Source: Psychrobacter aquimaris (GTDB taxonomy: Bacteria > Pseudomonadota > Gammaproteobacteria > Pseudomonadales > Moraxellaceae). From it: a stretch of DNA of 64,000 bases. Within the stretch, counting starts at the first letter, position 1. The number at the start of each line of letters is the position of its first letter. The notes below the pieces were generated by a model. That model worked only from the letters and a program-made list of their open reading frames with translations. It was not told the origin of the DNA and did no database searches. The translations under genes were made by a program, and so were the position numbers. Shown here piece by piece: positions 18,132 through 26,536 of the stretch. The stretch covers positions 1 to 64,000 of the forward strand of contig NZ_JABASR010000003.1 in the NCBI RefSeq assembly GCF_016107525.1. Reading direction: 5' to 3'.

Positions 18132-19274
18132 ATGGAACCATCTAATATCGATACTAGCCCATTGTTTTCATCTGTAACACTTGGACCATATACGTTAAAA
18201 AACCGTATTGTCATGCCACCATTGACACGCTCTCGCAGCACGCAACCGGACAATATTCCTAATGACTTAATGGCAAGCTACTATACACAGCGCGCCTCTG
18301 CAGGTTTTATGGTCACTGAAGGCACACAAATTGAGCCAAGGGGTCAAGGTTATGCGTGGACGCCAGGCATACATTCGCACGCCCAAATCGAAGGCTGGAA
18401 AAAAGTCACTCAAGCGGTACACGCGGCAGGTGGTATTATTTTCGCTCAGCTTTGGCATGTTGGTCGCGTGTCTCATACCAGCTTACAACCACAAGGCGCT
18501 CAGCCAGTCGCACCATCAGCTATCAGTGCTGACAATGTAAAAGTATTTATCGAAACAGCACCAGGTGCAGGCGCGTTAGCCGATCCTAGTGAGCCACGCG
18601 CACTCAGTACTGATGAAGTTAGTGAACTGGTCGCTATGTATGCTCAAGCCGCGCGCAATGCATTGGAAGCAGGTTTTGATGGCGTCGAGCTGCATTGTGC
18701 TAATGGCTATTTGGTGAATCAGTTCATCTCTGAGCATAGCAACACACGTGATGACCAATATGGCGGTTCGTTGACCAATCGCTTGCGTTTCTTAAAAGAA
18801 ATCGTTGCTGCCGTCAGTGCAGTGGTTGGTGCTGATCGTTTAGGCGTACGTTTCGCGCCACTGTTTGCTAGCACAGATGAGACTCGCGTGTATTTAGGTC
18901 TAGTGGAATCAGATCCACATCATACGTACATGGAAGCGATTAAAGTACTTGAACAAGCGGGTATCGCTTATTTATCTATTGCAGAAGCTGACTGGGACAA
19001 TGCCCCTGATTTACCAGAGACTTTTTATCAGGCCGTCAGAGCTGAGTTTTCAGGACGCATTATCTATGCGGGTAAATACACAACGGAAAAATCGGTTCAT
19101 ATGTTAGCTAAAGGTTATGGTGATTTATTTGCTTTTGGGCGTCCTTTTATTGCTAATCCCGATTTACCTGAGCGCATCGCCAATCATTGGCCACTCAATG
19201 AGGCAGATCCTGCCACGATGTATGGTGGCACCGAAATTGGCTATAATGATTATCCTTACTATCAAAACTCTTAA
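18132..19274 (+). CDS. nemA: Old Yellow Enzyme-family ene-reductase
   Basis: A 380-residue FMN-dependent NAD(P)H oxidoreductase reducing activated alkenes, N-ethylmaleimide or nitrate esters. Seen: the N-terminal LKNRIVMPPLTRSRS, FMN contact segment AQLWHVGRVSH, catalytic HCANGYLVNQF with His and Asn as substrate ligands, SNTRDDQYGGSLTNRLRF, and phosphate-binding GKYTTEKS...AFGRPFIANPDLP. Length is standard. It follows a divergent LysR gene and ends in a UUCG-loop terminator. The exact paralogue (NemA versus XenA type) is not settled; the sequence is closer to NemA. Confidence 0.9.
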   Translation: MEPSNIDTSPLFSSVTLGPYTLKNRIVMPPLTRSRSTQPDNIPNDLMASYYTQRASAGFMVTEGTQIEPRGQGYAWTPGIHSHAQIEGWKKVTQAVHAAGGIIFAQLWHVGRVSHTSLQPQGAQPVAPSAISADNVKVFIETAPGAGALADPSEPRALSTDEVSELVAMYAQAARNALEAGFDGVELHCANGYLVNQFISEHSNTRDDQYGGSLTNRLRFLKEIVAAVSAVVGADRLGVRFAPLFASTDETRVYLGLVESDPHHTYMEAIKVLEQAGIAYLSIAEADWDNAPDLPETFYQAVRAEFSGRIIYAGKYTTEKSVHMLAKGYGDLFAFGRPFIANPDLPERIANHWPLNEADPATMYGGTEIGYNDYPYYQNS

Positions 19275-19277
19275 TAT

Positions 19278-19307
19278 AATAAGGCCATTCGTGGCCTTAT
19301 TTTTTTG
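19278..19307 (+). terminator. UUCG-loop rho-independent terminator
   Basis: AATAAGGCCA (19278-19287) pairs with TGGCCTTATT (19292-19301) around TTCG, followed by a T-run; ends the ene-reductase gene. Confidence 0.85.
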
Positions 19308-19425
19308 CTGATAAATATGATGTTTTTATGGAAAAAATCGAAAGCCTTACAGAGAGCTTCATAGAAAACCTTACCGCATAACATAACCATACTGCATAAT
19401 TTATATGTATTACGTAGCCAAGATT

Positions 19426-19719
19426 ATGGGGCTGCTGACTGACAGCGAATCCTCCTGCTTAAATAATGCAGAATTTATCCAATTAGCACGCCCGCATTCG
19501 GCTTGTCCTTCAAAATAGCTAGGCGGTGAATTGGGTGTGTTTATCAAAAGATAAACCGTACTAGAACTTGAAGGCACATTATTTAAGCCTGATAAAGAAC
19601 GTGCCCCAAGCCCCATCGAAAGCCGCTATCATTTTCACCTCGTTGAGGTGCTCAATTATTTGTTTACCTTAGCGAATGAAGCTGATATTAAAGGTATTGA
19701 GATAATGCTTGAGCAATAG
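19426..19719 (+). pseudogene. decayed small gene with two in-frame stops
   Basis: One reading frame from ATG at 19426 to TAG at 19719 reads as protein throughout, but has stops at about 19516 and 19552. The middle and last parts (PIESRYHFHLVEVLNYLF followed by TLANEADIKGIEIMLEQ) look like real amphipathic helices. Family not recognised. The surrounding 600-bp gap contains no intact gene, which supports a remnant. A chance open frame is possible. Confidence 0.4.
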
Positions 19720-19881
19720 GATATATTTTGCGGTTACGCAATCCGCTGTCAGTCACTTCATTCTTATGTTATAAAGTAGCTGTTAAGGTATAAAGGTTCT
19801 TATAATATAACTCACCTCTTATGCTATGTGTCGTTCAATATCAATAACACAGTTCAATATTAATAAAATAAGTAGACATTT

Positions 19882-21177
19882 ATGATTACGGTTGCAGAGC
19901 TCATCTCTGAAATACAGCAGCGCATAGAAACGTATAATACTAACGACTATCCGCTACATCAAAGAACAGTCAAGAGCTACGATTTATTAGACAGCCCTCA
20001 TCATATATTGGCAGAAGATATCATCTCGCCTTTTGCGATACCAAGGCAAAACCTGTCCGCGATGGATGGTTATGCTATTGCTAAAAACAGCGTACTCTCA
20101 GCAGACAGCACTATCGATATCGTCGGTGAATCACAAGCTGGCAGTCCTTATGATGGTGAAATCTCAGCAGGACAAGGGGTGCGTATCTTTACCGGTGCGG
20201 TTGTTCCTGACAGCTGTGATACGGTCATCATGCAAGAAAACACCAACTTTGCCGCGATAAAGGATAGCATTGATAAATCACAACCCTATGCCATCACTCT
20301 CAGTCAAGACGCTAAGCATGATGATAATATCCGTAAACAAGGCGAAGAAATTGAGGCTGGCGAAGCGGTTTTATTAAAGGGTAAACGCCTAAATTCTGCT
20401 GATATCAGCCTACTGGCTAATTTAGGCTTTGATAAAGTGACGGTATATCAGCCTTTAGTCGTTGGTGTGCTCGCAACAGGTGACGAGCTGGTTGCGATTG
20501 GCAGTGAGCTGACAAGTTTGGCGCAAATCTATAACTCGAACACCCCTACTCTAAAAAGCCTACTCTCTGATTTGCCCGTCACTATTCGTGATTATGGCAT
20601 CATTCCTGATGATTTAGACAAGACCACCACTGCCGTAACCCAAGCAATGCAAGAGTGTGACGTACTAATCTCTACGGCAGGAGTATCGGTTGGCGACTAT
20701 GATTTCTTAACGACAGTCATTGAGCAACTTGGACAGATTAATCACTATAAAGTCGCGATGAAACCCGGTAAGCCGTTTGTCTTTGGCGAGCTGACTAAAG
20801 ACCTTACCAAGCCCGTACTATATTTTGGCTTACCCGGCAATCCGCTATCGACCATCGTTGGCAGCTTGCAATTTGTGATTCCAGCCTTGTGGCAAATGGC
20901 AGGCGCTGCGACACAAGAGCGACCTATACAGTTAAGTCTCACTGCAACGCTTAAAAACGATATCAAAAAATCAGCGGGGCGGATGGATTTTCAAAGAGGC
21001 ATCTTATCCCAAAACGAATCTGGCGATTTCCAAGTTGAAAGCTTCACCAAGCAACAATCGCACCGTATTAAACAACTGAGCCTCGCCAATTGCTTTATTG
21101 TATTGGCACAAGATTCTGGCAATATAACCGCTGGCGAAACCGTAAACGTGCAGCCTTTTCCTTGGTCGCATCGCTAG
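19882..21177 (+). CDS. moeA: molybdopterin molybdenumtransferase MoeA
   Basis: A 431-residue enzyme inserting molybdate into adenylylated molybdopterin. Seen: the N-terminal MoeA domain with PRQNLSAMDGYAI (about residues 53-65) and TGAVVPDSCDTVIMQE, the MPT-binding domain with LATGDELV, YNSNTPTL, STAGVSVGDYDF and KPGKPFVFG...LPGNPLST, and the C-terminal domain with RMDFQRG. Length is usual. First gene of the cofactor cluster; its own terminator follows, so moaA probably has a separate promoter. Confidence 0.94.
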   Translation: MITVAELISEIQQRIETYNTNDYPLHQRTVKSYDLLDSPHHILAEDIISPFAIPRQNLSAMDGYAIAKNSVLSADSTIDIVGESQAGSPYDGEISAGQGVRIFTGAVVPDSCDTVIMQENTNFAAIKDSIDKSQPYAITLSQDAKHDDNIRKQGEEIEAGEAVLLKGKRLNSADISLLANLGFDKVTVYQPLVVGVLATGDELVAIGSELTSLAQIYNSNTPTLKSLLSDLPVTIRDYGIIPDDLDKTTTAVTQAMQECDVLISTAGVSVGDYDFLTTVIEQLGQINHYKVAMKPGKPFVFGELTKDLTKPVLYFGLPGNPLSTIVGSLQFVIPALWQMAGAATQERPIQLSLTATLKNDIKKSAGRMDFQRGILSQNESGDFQVESFTKQQSHRIKQLSLANCFIVLAQDSGNITAGETVNVQPFPWSHR

Positions 21178-21249
21178 TTAATGGTTACACAGTTAATAAT
21201 TCTTTATAGCATTAGTCATGAGAAACTGATTCATGATATAAAGTAGCAT

Positions 21250-21272
21250 CTACTACTTTGGTGGTAGTTTTT
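21250..21272 (+). terminator. probable moeA terminator
   Basis: CTACTAC (21250-21256) pairs with GTGGTAG (21261-21267, one G-U pair), followed by TTTTT. Confidence 0.6.
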
Positions 21273-21400
21273 AGGTCACTTACGGTGAATGGTTATTTGC
21301 GTACAAGCTGTCATAATCATACCTAAATAGAATTTTCCACTCACAACCCGAGGCAACGCCTAAAAGTACACACTATACTTAATGTTAATGGTAATCATCT

Positions 21401-22504
21401 ATGAACCATCTTGCCCCCAATGCAGGCAATGTGCAATGGCATTCGCCTGCCGCTGCACCCGCTGTTTTTGATGGTGACTCATCATCGATAGCAGCTATCA
21501 CATCAACGTATTCTCCGGCCACGCTCTCTCAACCATTAACCGATGGTTTCGCACGACGTCTCACCTATTTGCGTCTATCGATTACCGATTTCTGTAATTT
21601 TCGCTGTGAGTATTGCCTGCCCAATGGCTATCAAGGCAAACCACCACAAAACGAGCTCAGTGTCACTGAAATTGCCACTTTAATCCGCGGCTTTGCCCAA
21701 GTTGGCACCAAAAAAGTCAGAATTACTGGCGGTGAACCCTCTATACGCCGTGATGTAGTAGACATTATTAAAACCATCAAAAATACCGAAGGTATAGAAA
21801 CCGTTGCCATGACCAGCAATGGTTATAAGCTTGGTAAGCACTTAGCCGACTGGCAAGCGGCTGGACTGAATCAGCTTAATATCAGTATGGACAGCTTTGA
21901 TGCTGCAACCTTCCATAAGATGACTGGCTTTGATATGTTGCCGCAGCTCTTGGCTGATATGGATACTTTGCTTGCGACCACAAATATTAAGCTAAAAATA
22001 AACAGTATTTTAATGGCTGAAACTGCCTTTGAAAATTTGATGAATGCCATCGAATACATCAAGGACAGAGCGGTCACTTATCGCTTTATTGAATTTATGC
22101 AGACCAGTGATAATAGCGATTTATTTTTTGCGCAGCATGCACAGTCCGATATTATTACCAATTACTTATTAAAAAATGGCTGGCAAACTCACATACGTGG
22201 CAGCAACGATGGTCCAGCGATAGAATACAGCCATCCCGATTATCAGGGGCGCATCGGTATGATTGCCCCTTACGCTGCTCATTTTTGTGACAGCTGCAAT
22301 CGCCTGCGGGTCAGTAGTCAAGGCAAGGTGCATTTATGCCTGTTTGACCAAGGTAATTATGATATTCGTCAGCATCTAGCGCAAGATGATGTGGCAGGTC
22401 TCGTTGATACCTTACACAGCTTTATGCCGATTAAACCAGAGCATCATCATCTTCATGAGTCCAATAGTGGCATGATGAACAACTTGTCGATGATTGGCGG
22501 TTAA
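21401..22504 (+). CDS. moaA: GTP 3',8-cyclase MoaA
   Basis: A 367-residue radical SAM enzyme that begins molybdopterin synthesis from GTP. Seen: the N-terminal iron-sulfur site C65-x3-C69-x2-C72 in DFCNFRCEYCLP, SAM-binding ITGGEPSIRRD, the second cluster CDSCNRLRVSSQGKVHLC, and the C-terminal diglycine of SMIGG that inserts into the active site. About 45 extra residues precede the core relative to short homologues. It starts a run moaA-moaB-mobA-moaC-moaD-moaE with small gaps, likely one operon. Confidence 0.95.
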   Translation: MNHLAPNAGNVQWHSPAAAPAVFDGDSSSIAAITSTYSPATLSQPLTDGFARRLTYLRLSITDFCNFRCEYCLPNGYQGKPPQNELSVTEIATLIRGFAQVGTKKVRITGGEPSIRRDVVDIIKTIKNTEGIETVAMTSNGYKLGKHLADWQAAGLNQLNISMDSFDAATFHKMTGFDMLPQLLADMDTLLATTNIKLKINSILMAETAFENLMNAIEYIKDRAVTYRFIEFMQTSDNSDLFFAQHAQSDIITNYLLKNGWQTHIRGSNDGPAIEYSHPDYQGRIGMIAPYAAHFCDSCNRLRVSSQGKVHLCLFDQGNYDIRQHLAQDDVAGLVDTLHSFMPIKPEHHHLHESNSGMMNNLSMIGG

Positions 22505-22563
22505 TGAATTTATCAGCAATATTTTTCATTTTTTACAACAAGCGTATTTATTAAGGAACATCC

Positions 22564-23094
22564 ATGAGTAAGCTGCAAGCCCCTTTTACCCCGCTTAATA
22601 TCGCCATCTTAACGGTTTCGGACAGTCGCACTCTTGCAGAAGATACCTCAGGGCAGTATTTGGTCGACCAACTGACCACAGCAGGTCATCAACTTGCCGA
22701 TCGGCAGCTGATTACCGACGATATTTATAAAATCAGAGCCGTCATCAGTGGCTGGATTGCTGACCCAAATGTGCACGCTATTATCACCACTGGCGGTACT
22801 GGCTTTTATATCCGCGACAGCATGCCAGAAGCGGCTGGCGTATTATTTGATAAATCAGTCGATGGTTTTGGTGAGATGTTCCGCTTAATCTCAAAAGACG
22901 ATATCGGTATGTCTACCATTCAATCTCGCGCCCTAGCTGGCATGGCAAATAGCACGGGCATTTTTTGCTTACCTGGTTCATCAGGCGCTTGCCGCACTGC
23001 GTGGGAAGGCATCTTACAAGAGCAGCTCGATAGCCGTACACGCCCATGCAATTTTGTCCCACACTTTATGCGCACCAATCCAGGTCATGATTGA
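22564..23094 (+). CDS. moaB: MoaB/Mog-type molybdopterin adenylyltransferase
   Basis: A 176-residue protein of the MogA/MoaB fold. Seen: NIAILTVSDSRTLAEDTSG near the N-terminus, ITTGGTGFYIRDSMPEA (nucleotide/MPT site), and FCLPGSSGACRTAWEGIL. It would adenylylate molybdopterin before MoeA acts, or have the related MoaB role. The stop is 3 bases before the mobA start, so they are probably translationally linked. Confidence 0.92.
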   Translation: MSKLQAPFTPLNIAILTVSDSRTLAEDTSGQYLVDQLTTAGHQLADRQLITDDIYKIRAVISGWIADPNVHAIITTGGTGFYIRDSMPEAAGVLFDKSVDGFGEMFRLISKDDIGMSTIQSRALAGMANSTGIFCLPGSSGACRTAWEGILQEQLDSRTRPCNFVPHFMRTNPGHD

Positions 23095-23097
23095 TTC

Positions 23098-23841
23098 ATG
23101 CTCGAAGTTTCAGATAGCTTAATTGAAGCAGGTAAATTAAATCGCTTAGCAGGTATCGTGATTTTGGCGGGCGGCGCGTCCAAACGTATGGGAACGCCAA
23201 AAGCTGAGCTTATATTGCCGACAGGCGAGCGCTTGCTTGACTATCATATCAGGCAAGCGCTTGAATTAAGCACAGCATTGGCGAGAAACTTACCTATTAT
23301 GATTGCGGATAATGGGCGTGGTTTTACCATCAATCCAGATTTGATTAAGCATTTGCAATCGCCAATATTTCATATTGCTGACTATGTAACTAATGACGAT
23401 CTATTTAGTGACAGCGATAAACCGATTGAAACAGGCGGCGCATTGGTAGCGATTGAATCGGCGCTGCAATCTTTGGTAAGTTCAAACCAATTAACGAAAA
23501 ATGTAAGCTGTCATCAATCTTGGCTGCTAGTCATTAGCTGTGACAGCTTAATTCCTATTAATGATTTATGGCAAAAACTGCAACCTTATATAACGCAAAA
23601 TCCTGATAAAGCTGTCATTTGCCTCGCCGATGATCATCATTTATATCCATTATTAGGTCTATATCGTTTAAGCATTGAGCCTGATTTAAAGCATTATATT
23701 GACGGTGGACAGCGACAAGTCATGAGATTTATTAAGCCGCTTGTGCAGCCCGTCCCTTTTGCAAAAGAATGGCAGTATTTAACCAATTTTAATACGCCTG
23801 AAGATTTTGATCATGCCTGTTTAGCTTTAAATGATTCATAA
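23098..23841 (+). CDS. mobA: molybdenum cofactor guanylyltransferase MobA
   Basis: A 247-residue nucleotidyltransferase forming MGD cofactor from Moco and GTP. Seen: the GTP-binding signature GIVILAGGASKRMGTPKAEL (about residues 16-37), VISCDSLIP in place of the usual CDxP, and a C-terminal NFNTPEDFDHA. It has about 20 extra N-terminal residues and a longer middle part than E. coli MobA. MGD suggests the cell makes DMSO-reductase-family enzymes such as nitrate reductase. Confidence 0.85.
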   Translation: MLEVSDSLIEAGKLNRLAGIVILAGGASKRMGTPKAELILPTGERLLDYHIRQALELSTALARNLPIMIADNGRGFTINPDLIKHLQSPIFHIADYVTNDDLFSDSDKPIETGGALVAIESALQSLVSSNQLTKNVSCHQSWLLVISCDSLIPINDLWQKLQPYITQNPDKAVICLADDHHLYPLLGLYRLSIEPDLKHYIDGGQRQVMRFIKPLVQPVPFAKEWQYLTNFNTPEDFDHACLALNDS

Positions 23842-23900
23842 AAAGGTTTATTGAGAAAAACTAACTTTAAGAAGAACCAGCCATTTGAGAGAAATGAGAA

Positions 23901-24437
23901 ATGAATAGCGACCGTCAAAAAAACAGTCCTCAACCGAGCAGCAAGCAACCGAGCAACCAATCTGGGTTATCCCATCTAAACAGTGCTGGTGATATTACCA
24001 TGGTCGATGTGAGTGGCAAAACGGCTAGCACCAGAGAAGCTAGTGCATTTGGACAAGTGGTTTTTCCTGCGGTCATTTATGAGCAAATAAAAGCCGCTGA
24101 CGGCATGACCAAAAAAGGCAGCATTACTCAAACTGCTCATATCGCTGGTATCATGGCAGCCAAACGCACCCATGATTTGATTCCACTTTGTCATCCTCTG
24201 CCCTTAGATAAAATCAGCTTAAGCTTTGAATACGATGATGCAAACCATAGCATTACCGTGACCGCCACCGTTAAAGTCACCCATAAAACTGGGGTAGAAA
24301 TGGAAGCATTAACCGCTGTCAGTGTCGCCTGCTTAACCATTTATGATATGACCAAAGCCATCTCGCATGACATTGTGATTGATAATATTCATCTCATGAA
24401 AAAAACGGGCGGAAAATCCGACTATCAACATGCATAA
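23901..24437 (+). CDS. moaC: cyclic pyranopterin monophosphate synthase MoaC
   Basis: A 178-residue enzyme converting the MoaA product to cPMP. Seen: MVDVSGKTASTREASAFG, LIPLCHPLPLDKISLSFE, VEMEALTAVSVACLTIYDM and the C-terminal LMKKTGGKS, all diagnostic. It has a Ser/Gln/Asn-rich N-terminal extension of about 28 residues. Part of the moa run. Confidence 0.95.
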   Translation: MNSDRQKNSPQPSSKQPSNQSGLSHLNSAGDITMVDVSGKTASTREASAFGQVVFPAVIYEQIKAADGMTKKGSITQTAHIAGIMAAKRTHDLIPLCHPLPLDKISLSFEYDDANHSITVTATVKVTHKTGVEMEALTAVSVACLTIYDMTKAISHDIVIDNIHLMKKTGGKSDYQHA

Positions 24438-24497
24438 ATTGGCTTTATGAATATCATCTACAAAAAGCTTAGTAATGAATAAATAATGGAGATTTCT

Positions 24498-24788
24498 ATG
24501 AGCACTTTAGTAGAAAGCAATACAAATTCAGAGATAGATGCCACGATGAATATTAACGTTTTATACTTTGCCAGCTTAGCCGATGAAGCCAACTGCCATG
24601 AAGAAACAATCAAAGTGCCACAGTCAACATCATTGACTGAATTGTATGAACAGTTGCGCCAAAAACATCGCTTTAGTCGCCCGCAGTCGGAGTTACGCGT
24701 GGCGGTCAATGACTATTTTGCCAAATGGACAGATGAGATTCATGACGGCGATAGTGTGGTTTTTATTACCCCAGTTGCTGGCGGCTAA
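24498..24788 (+). CDS. moaD: molybdopterin synthase small subunit MoaD
   Basis: A 96-residue ubiquitin-like sulfur carrier with N-terminal extension. The core runs from NVLYFASLADEA to the C-terminal PVAGG, whose terminal Gly is thiocarboxylated. The start at 24498 has GGAG 8 bases upstream; an ATG 12 bases earlier overlaps the ribosome site itself. It acts with MoaE encoded next. Confidence 0.93.
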   Translation: MSTLVESNTNSEIDATMNINVLYFASLADEANCHEETIKVPQSTSLTELYEQLRQKHRFSRPQSELRVAVNDYFAKWTDEIHDGDSVVFITPVAGG

Positions 24789-24904
24789 TTTAAAATAGCT
24801 TTTTATTAACCTATTCCTTTATCAAACCACTTCTTTATAAGCAGCGTTACTTTTCGCTATGCTTAAAAGATTAAAAATCTCGCTCGAATAATAGGCAAAA
24901 AGAA

Positions 24905-25396
24905 ATGACAGACAACGTACATGGGCAGTCGATGAGCATCAAGCGTAGCATCGATGAAGCGTATCTCCTCGCTGAACGTGATGGTTTTGCACTTTTAGAT
25001 ACCGATATTGATGAAAATCGTCTTAAAAGCACCCTTGATAATGACAGTTGCGGCGCATTTGTCTGCTTTGAAGGGCGGGTACGCAATCATAATAATGCCA
25101 GTAGCGTCAATCGTTTGACTTATTATGGCTACGAAGAGCTTGCCATCAATCAAGGTCGCGCCATTATCGAAGAAGCCAAAAAGCGCTTTGAGATTACCCA
25201 TGCCATTGCCATCCATCGTGTCGGCGCGTTAGAGATTGGTGATGTCGCTGTTTGGGTTGGCGTGGTTTCTGCCCATCGCTATCCTGCGTTTGATGCTTGT
25301 CGCTGGATATTGGATACTATTAAAGCCGATATTCCCATTTGGAAGCAAGAATATTACCAAGATGACTCTTCTAAATGGCTTAGCAATAACGGTTAA
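24905..25396 (+). CDS. moaE: molybdopterin synthase large subunit MoaE
   Basis: A 163-residue subunit that holds the active site for sulfur transfer to cPMP. Seen: CGAFVCFEGRVRNHN, LTYYGYEELA, AIHRVGALEIGDVAVWVGV, SAHRYPAFDACRWILDTIK and PIWKQEYY with the conserved Lys. A second possible Met start at 24932 would remove the first nine residues. Forms a heterotetramer with MoaD. Confidence 0.94.
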   Translation: MTDNVHGQSMSIKRSIDEAYLLAERDGFALLDTDIDENRLKSTLDNDSCGAFVCFEGRVRNHNNASSVNRLTYYGYEELAINQGRAIIEEAKKRFEITHAIAIHRVGALEIGDVAVWVGVVSAHRYPAFDACRWILDTIKADIPIWKQEYYQDDSSKWLSNNG

Positions 25397-25464
25397 AAAT
25401 GCGATTTAAATGACTGCTCAGAGCGATAGCCAATAGTGAGCAATAATGGCAAGGCTTCATAATA

Positions 25465-26310
25465 ATGATTAAAATAATAACAGTATCATCAGCTTGCTTA
25501 GCATTAACACTAAGCGCTTGTAGCAAAGAGCAAACCGCTGCGCTTGTCCAATCGGACGCCGACAACGCCACTGAGCAGAGTCAAACACTGCGCATCGCTT
25601 CTGCTGCCAACTTATCTGATGTATTACCTGAGATCATTGCTGCTTATAAAAGGGATAAAAACCTGCCTGCGCAAGAGATTGACGTGACTTATGCTTCCTC
25701 AGGTAAGTTATATGCGCAGATCACCTCTGGCGCACCTTACGATATATTCTTATCTGCTAATCAAGCATTTCCTGCCAAGCTTGCCAAAATAAAATTAAAT
25801 AAAATTAAGCCTAGTGACAAAACGACCCATCAGCCTTTTACTTATACCCAAGGTCAACTGGCACTTTATAGCGTTAACAAATCCCTTAAAGGCCTCAATC
25901 CTACTACCTTAAATGCATTATTGATGACTGAGTCTGATAGTAAAATCACCATTGCCAATCCAGAACTTGCCCCTTATGGCAAGTCAGCACAAGCCTATCT
26001 ACAAACGCAAAAAATTTTTGATACTCTCACTGAGCAAAGTCGCATTATTCAAGCTGAAAATATCGGGCAGGCGTTTCAATATGCGCACACTGGTAATGTC
26101 GATTATGGCTTTGTCGCCCAGTCGCAACTGACGGCGATTAAGGCCACGCCTGAGCAGTTCTATACGTTAGCGCCAAAGTCTTACCCCGCTATTTTGCAAG
26201 ACGGTTTGGTACTTAGTGACACTATTACCGCGACAGATTTTTCTGACTATCTGCGCTCGCCTACTGCACAACAGTATTTTTCTGACGCAGGTTATCTCGC
26301 GGTTGATTAG
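25465..26310 (+). CDS. modA: molybdate-binding lipoprotein ModA
   Basis: A 281-residue periplasmic binding protein, probably a lipoprotein (lipobox LSAC, Cys at about residue 19). Seen: LRIASAANLSDVLPEIIAAYK, VTYASSGKLYAQITSGAPYD and NPELAPYGKSAQAYLQ, which hold the anion-contacting Ser residues. No modB or modC follows: the next gene is eptA in a different locus. The stop codon TAG is the first three bases of a decayed repeat element, so the original C-terminus and downstream genes may have been lost there. Confidence 0.92.
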   Translation: MIKIITVSSACLALTLSACSKEQTAALVQSDADNATEQSQTLRIASAANLSDVLPEIIAAYKRDKNLPAQEIDVTYASSGKLYAQITSGAPYDIFLSANQAFPAKLAKIKLNKIKPSDKTTHQPFTYTQGQLALYSVNKSLKGLNPTTLNALLMTESDSKITIANPELAPYGKSAQAYLQTQKIFDTLTEQSRIIQAENIGQAFQYAHTGNVDYGFVAQSQLTAIKATPEQFYTLAPKSYPAILQDGLVLSDTITATDFSDYLRSPTAQQYFSDAGYLAVD

Positions 26311-26398
26311 GCCGTACATCATTTTAAAAATAGTGATACAAATGAGATAAATTACAGCCAAACAAGCACAATAGTGCAGATAATATTAGGATATTGAC
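26308..26398. repeat. decayed left half of the MITE
   Basis: Starts TAGGCCGTACATCATTTTAA and follows the full copy at 51945 for about 90 bases (AATGAGATAAATTAC..., ATATTAGGATATTGA), then the match ends. It contributes the modA stop codon at its first bases. Confidence 0.65.
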
Positions 26399-26461
26399 TA
26401 GGACCTGTCTGTCATCGTTTAAATTATTAAGGTTTCCTCATATATTATTAAATTAAAATAC

Positions 26462-26495
26462 CTTAACATCTTCTTAACAGCCCACTTGTTATGGT
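26462..26495 (+). promoter_or_regulatory. PmrA-like box and -10 for eptA
   Basis: CTTAAC (26462-26467), 5-bp spacer, CTTAAC (26473-26478), 11 bp, TATGGT (26490-26495) as -10. Same geometry as 30532-30565. The response regulator at 28294 is the likely binder. Confidence 0.7.
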
Positions 26496-26536
26496 AAGGA
26501 ATGACGTTTCCCACCATTCTGTTGAGAAGTATTTAT

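Noticed and set aside
21273..21400. Moco riboswitch before moaA
   Set aside because: A short AGGC-AAC-GCCT hairpin and CCGAGG are present, but the long conserved structure could not be traced by eye.
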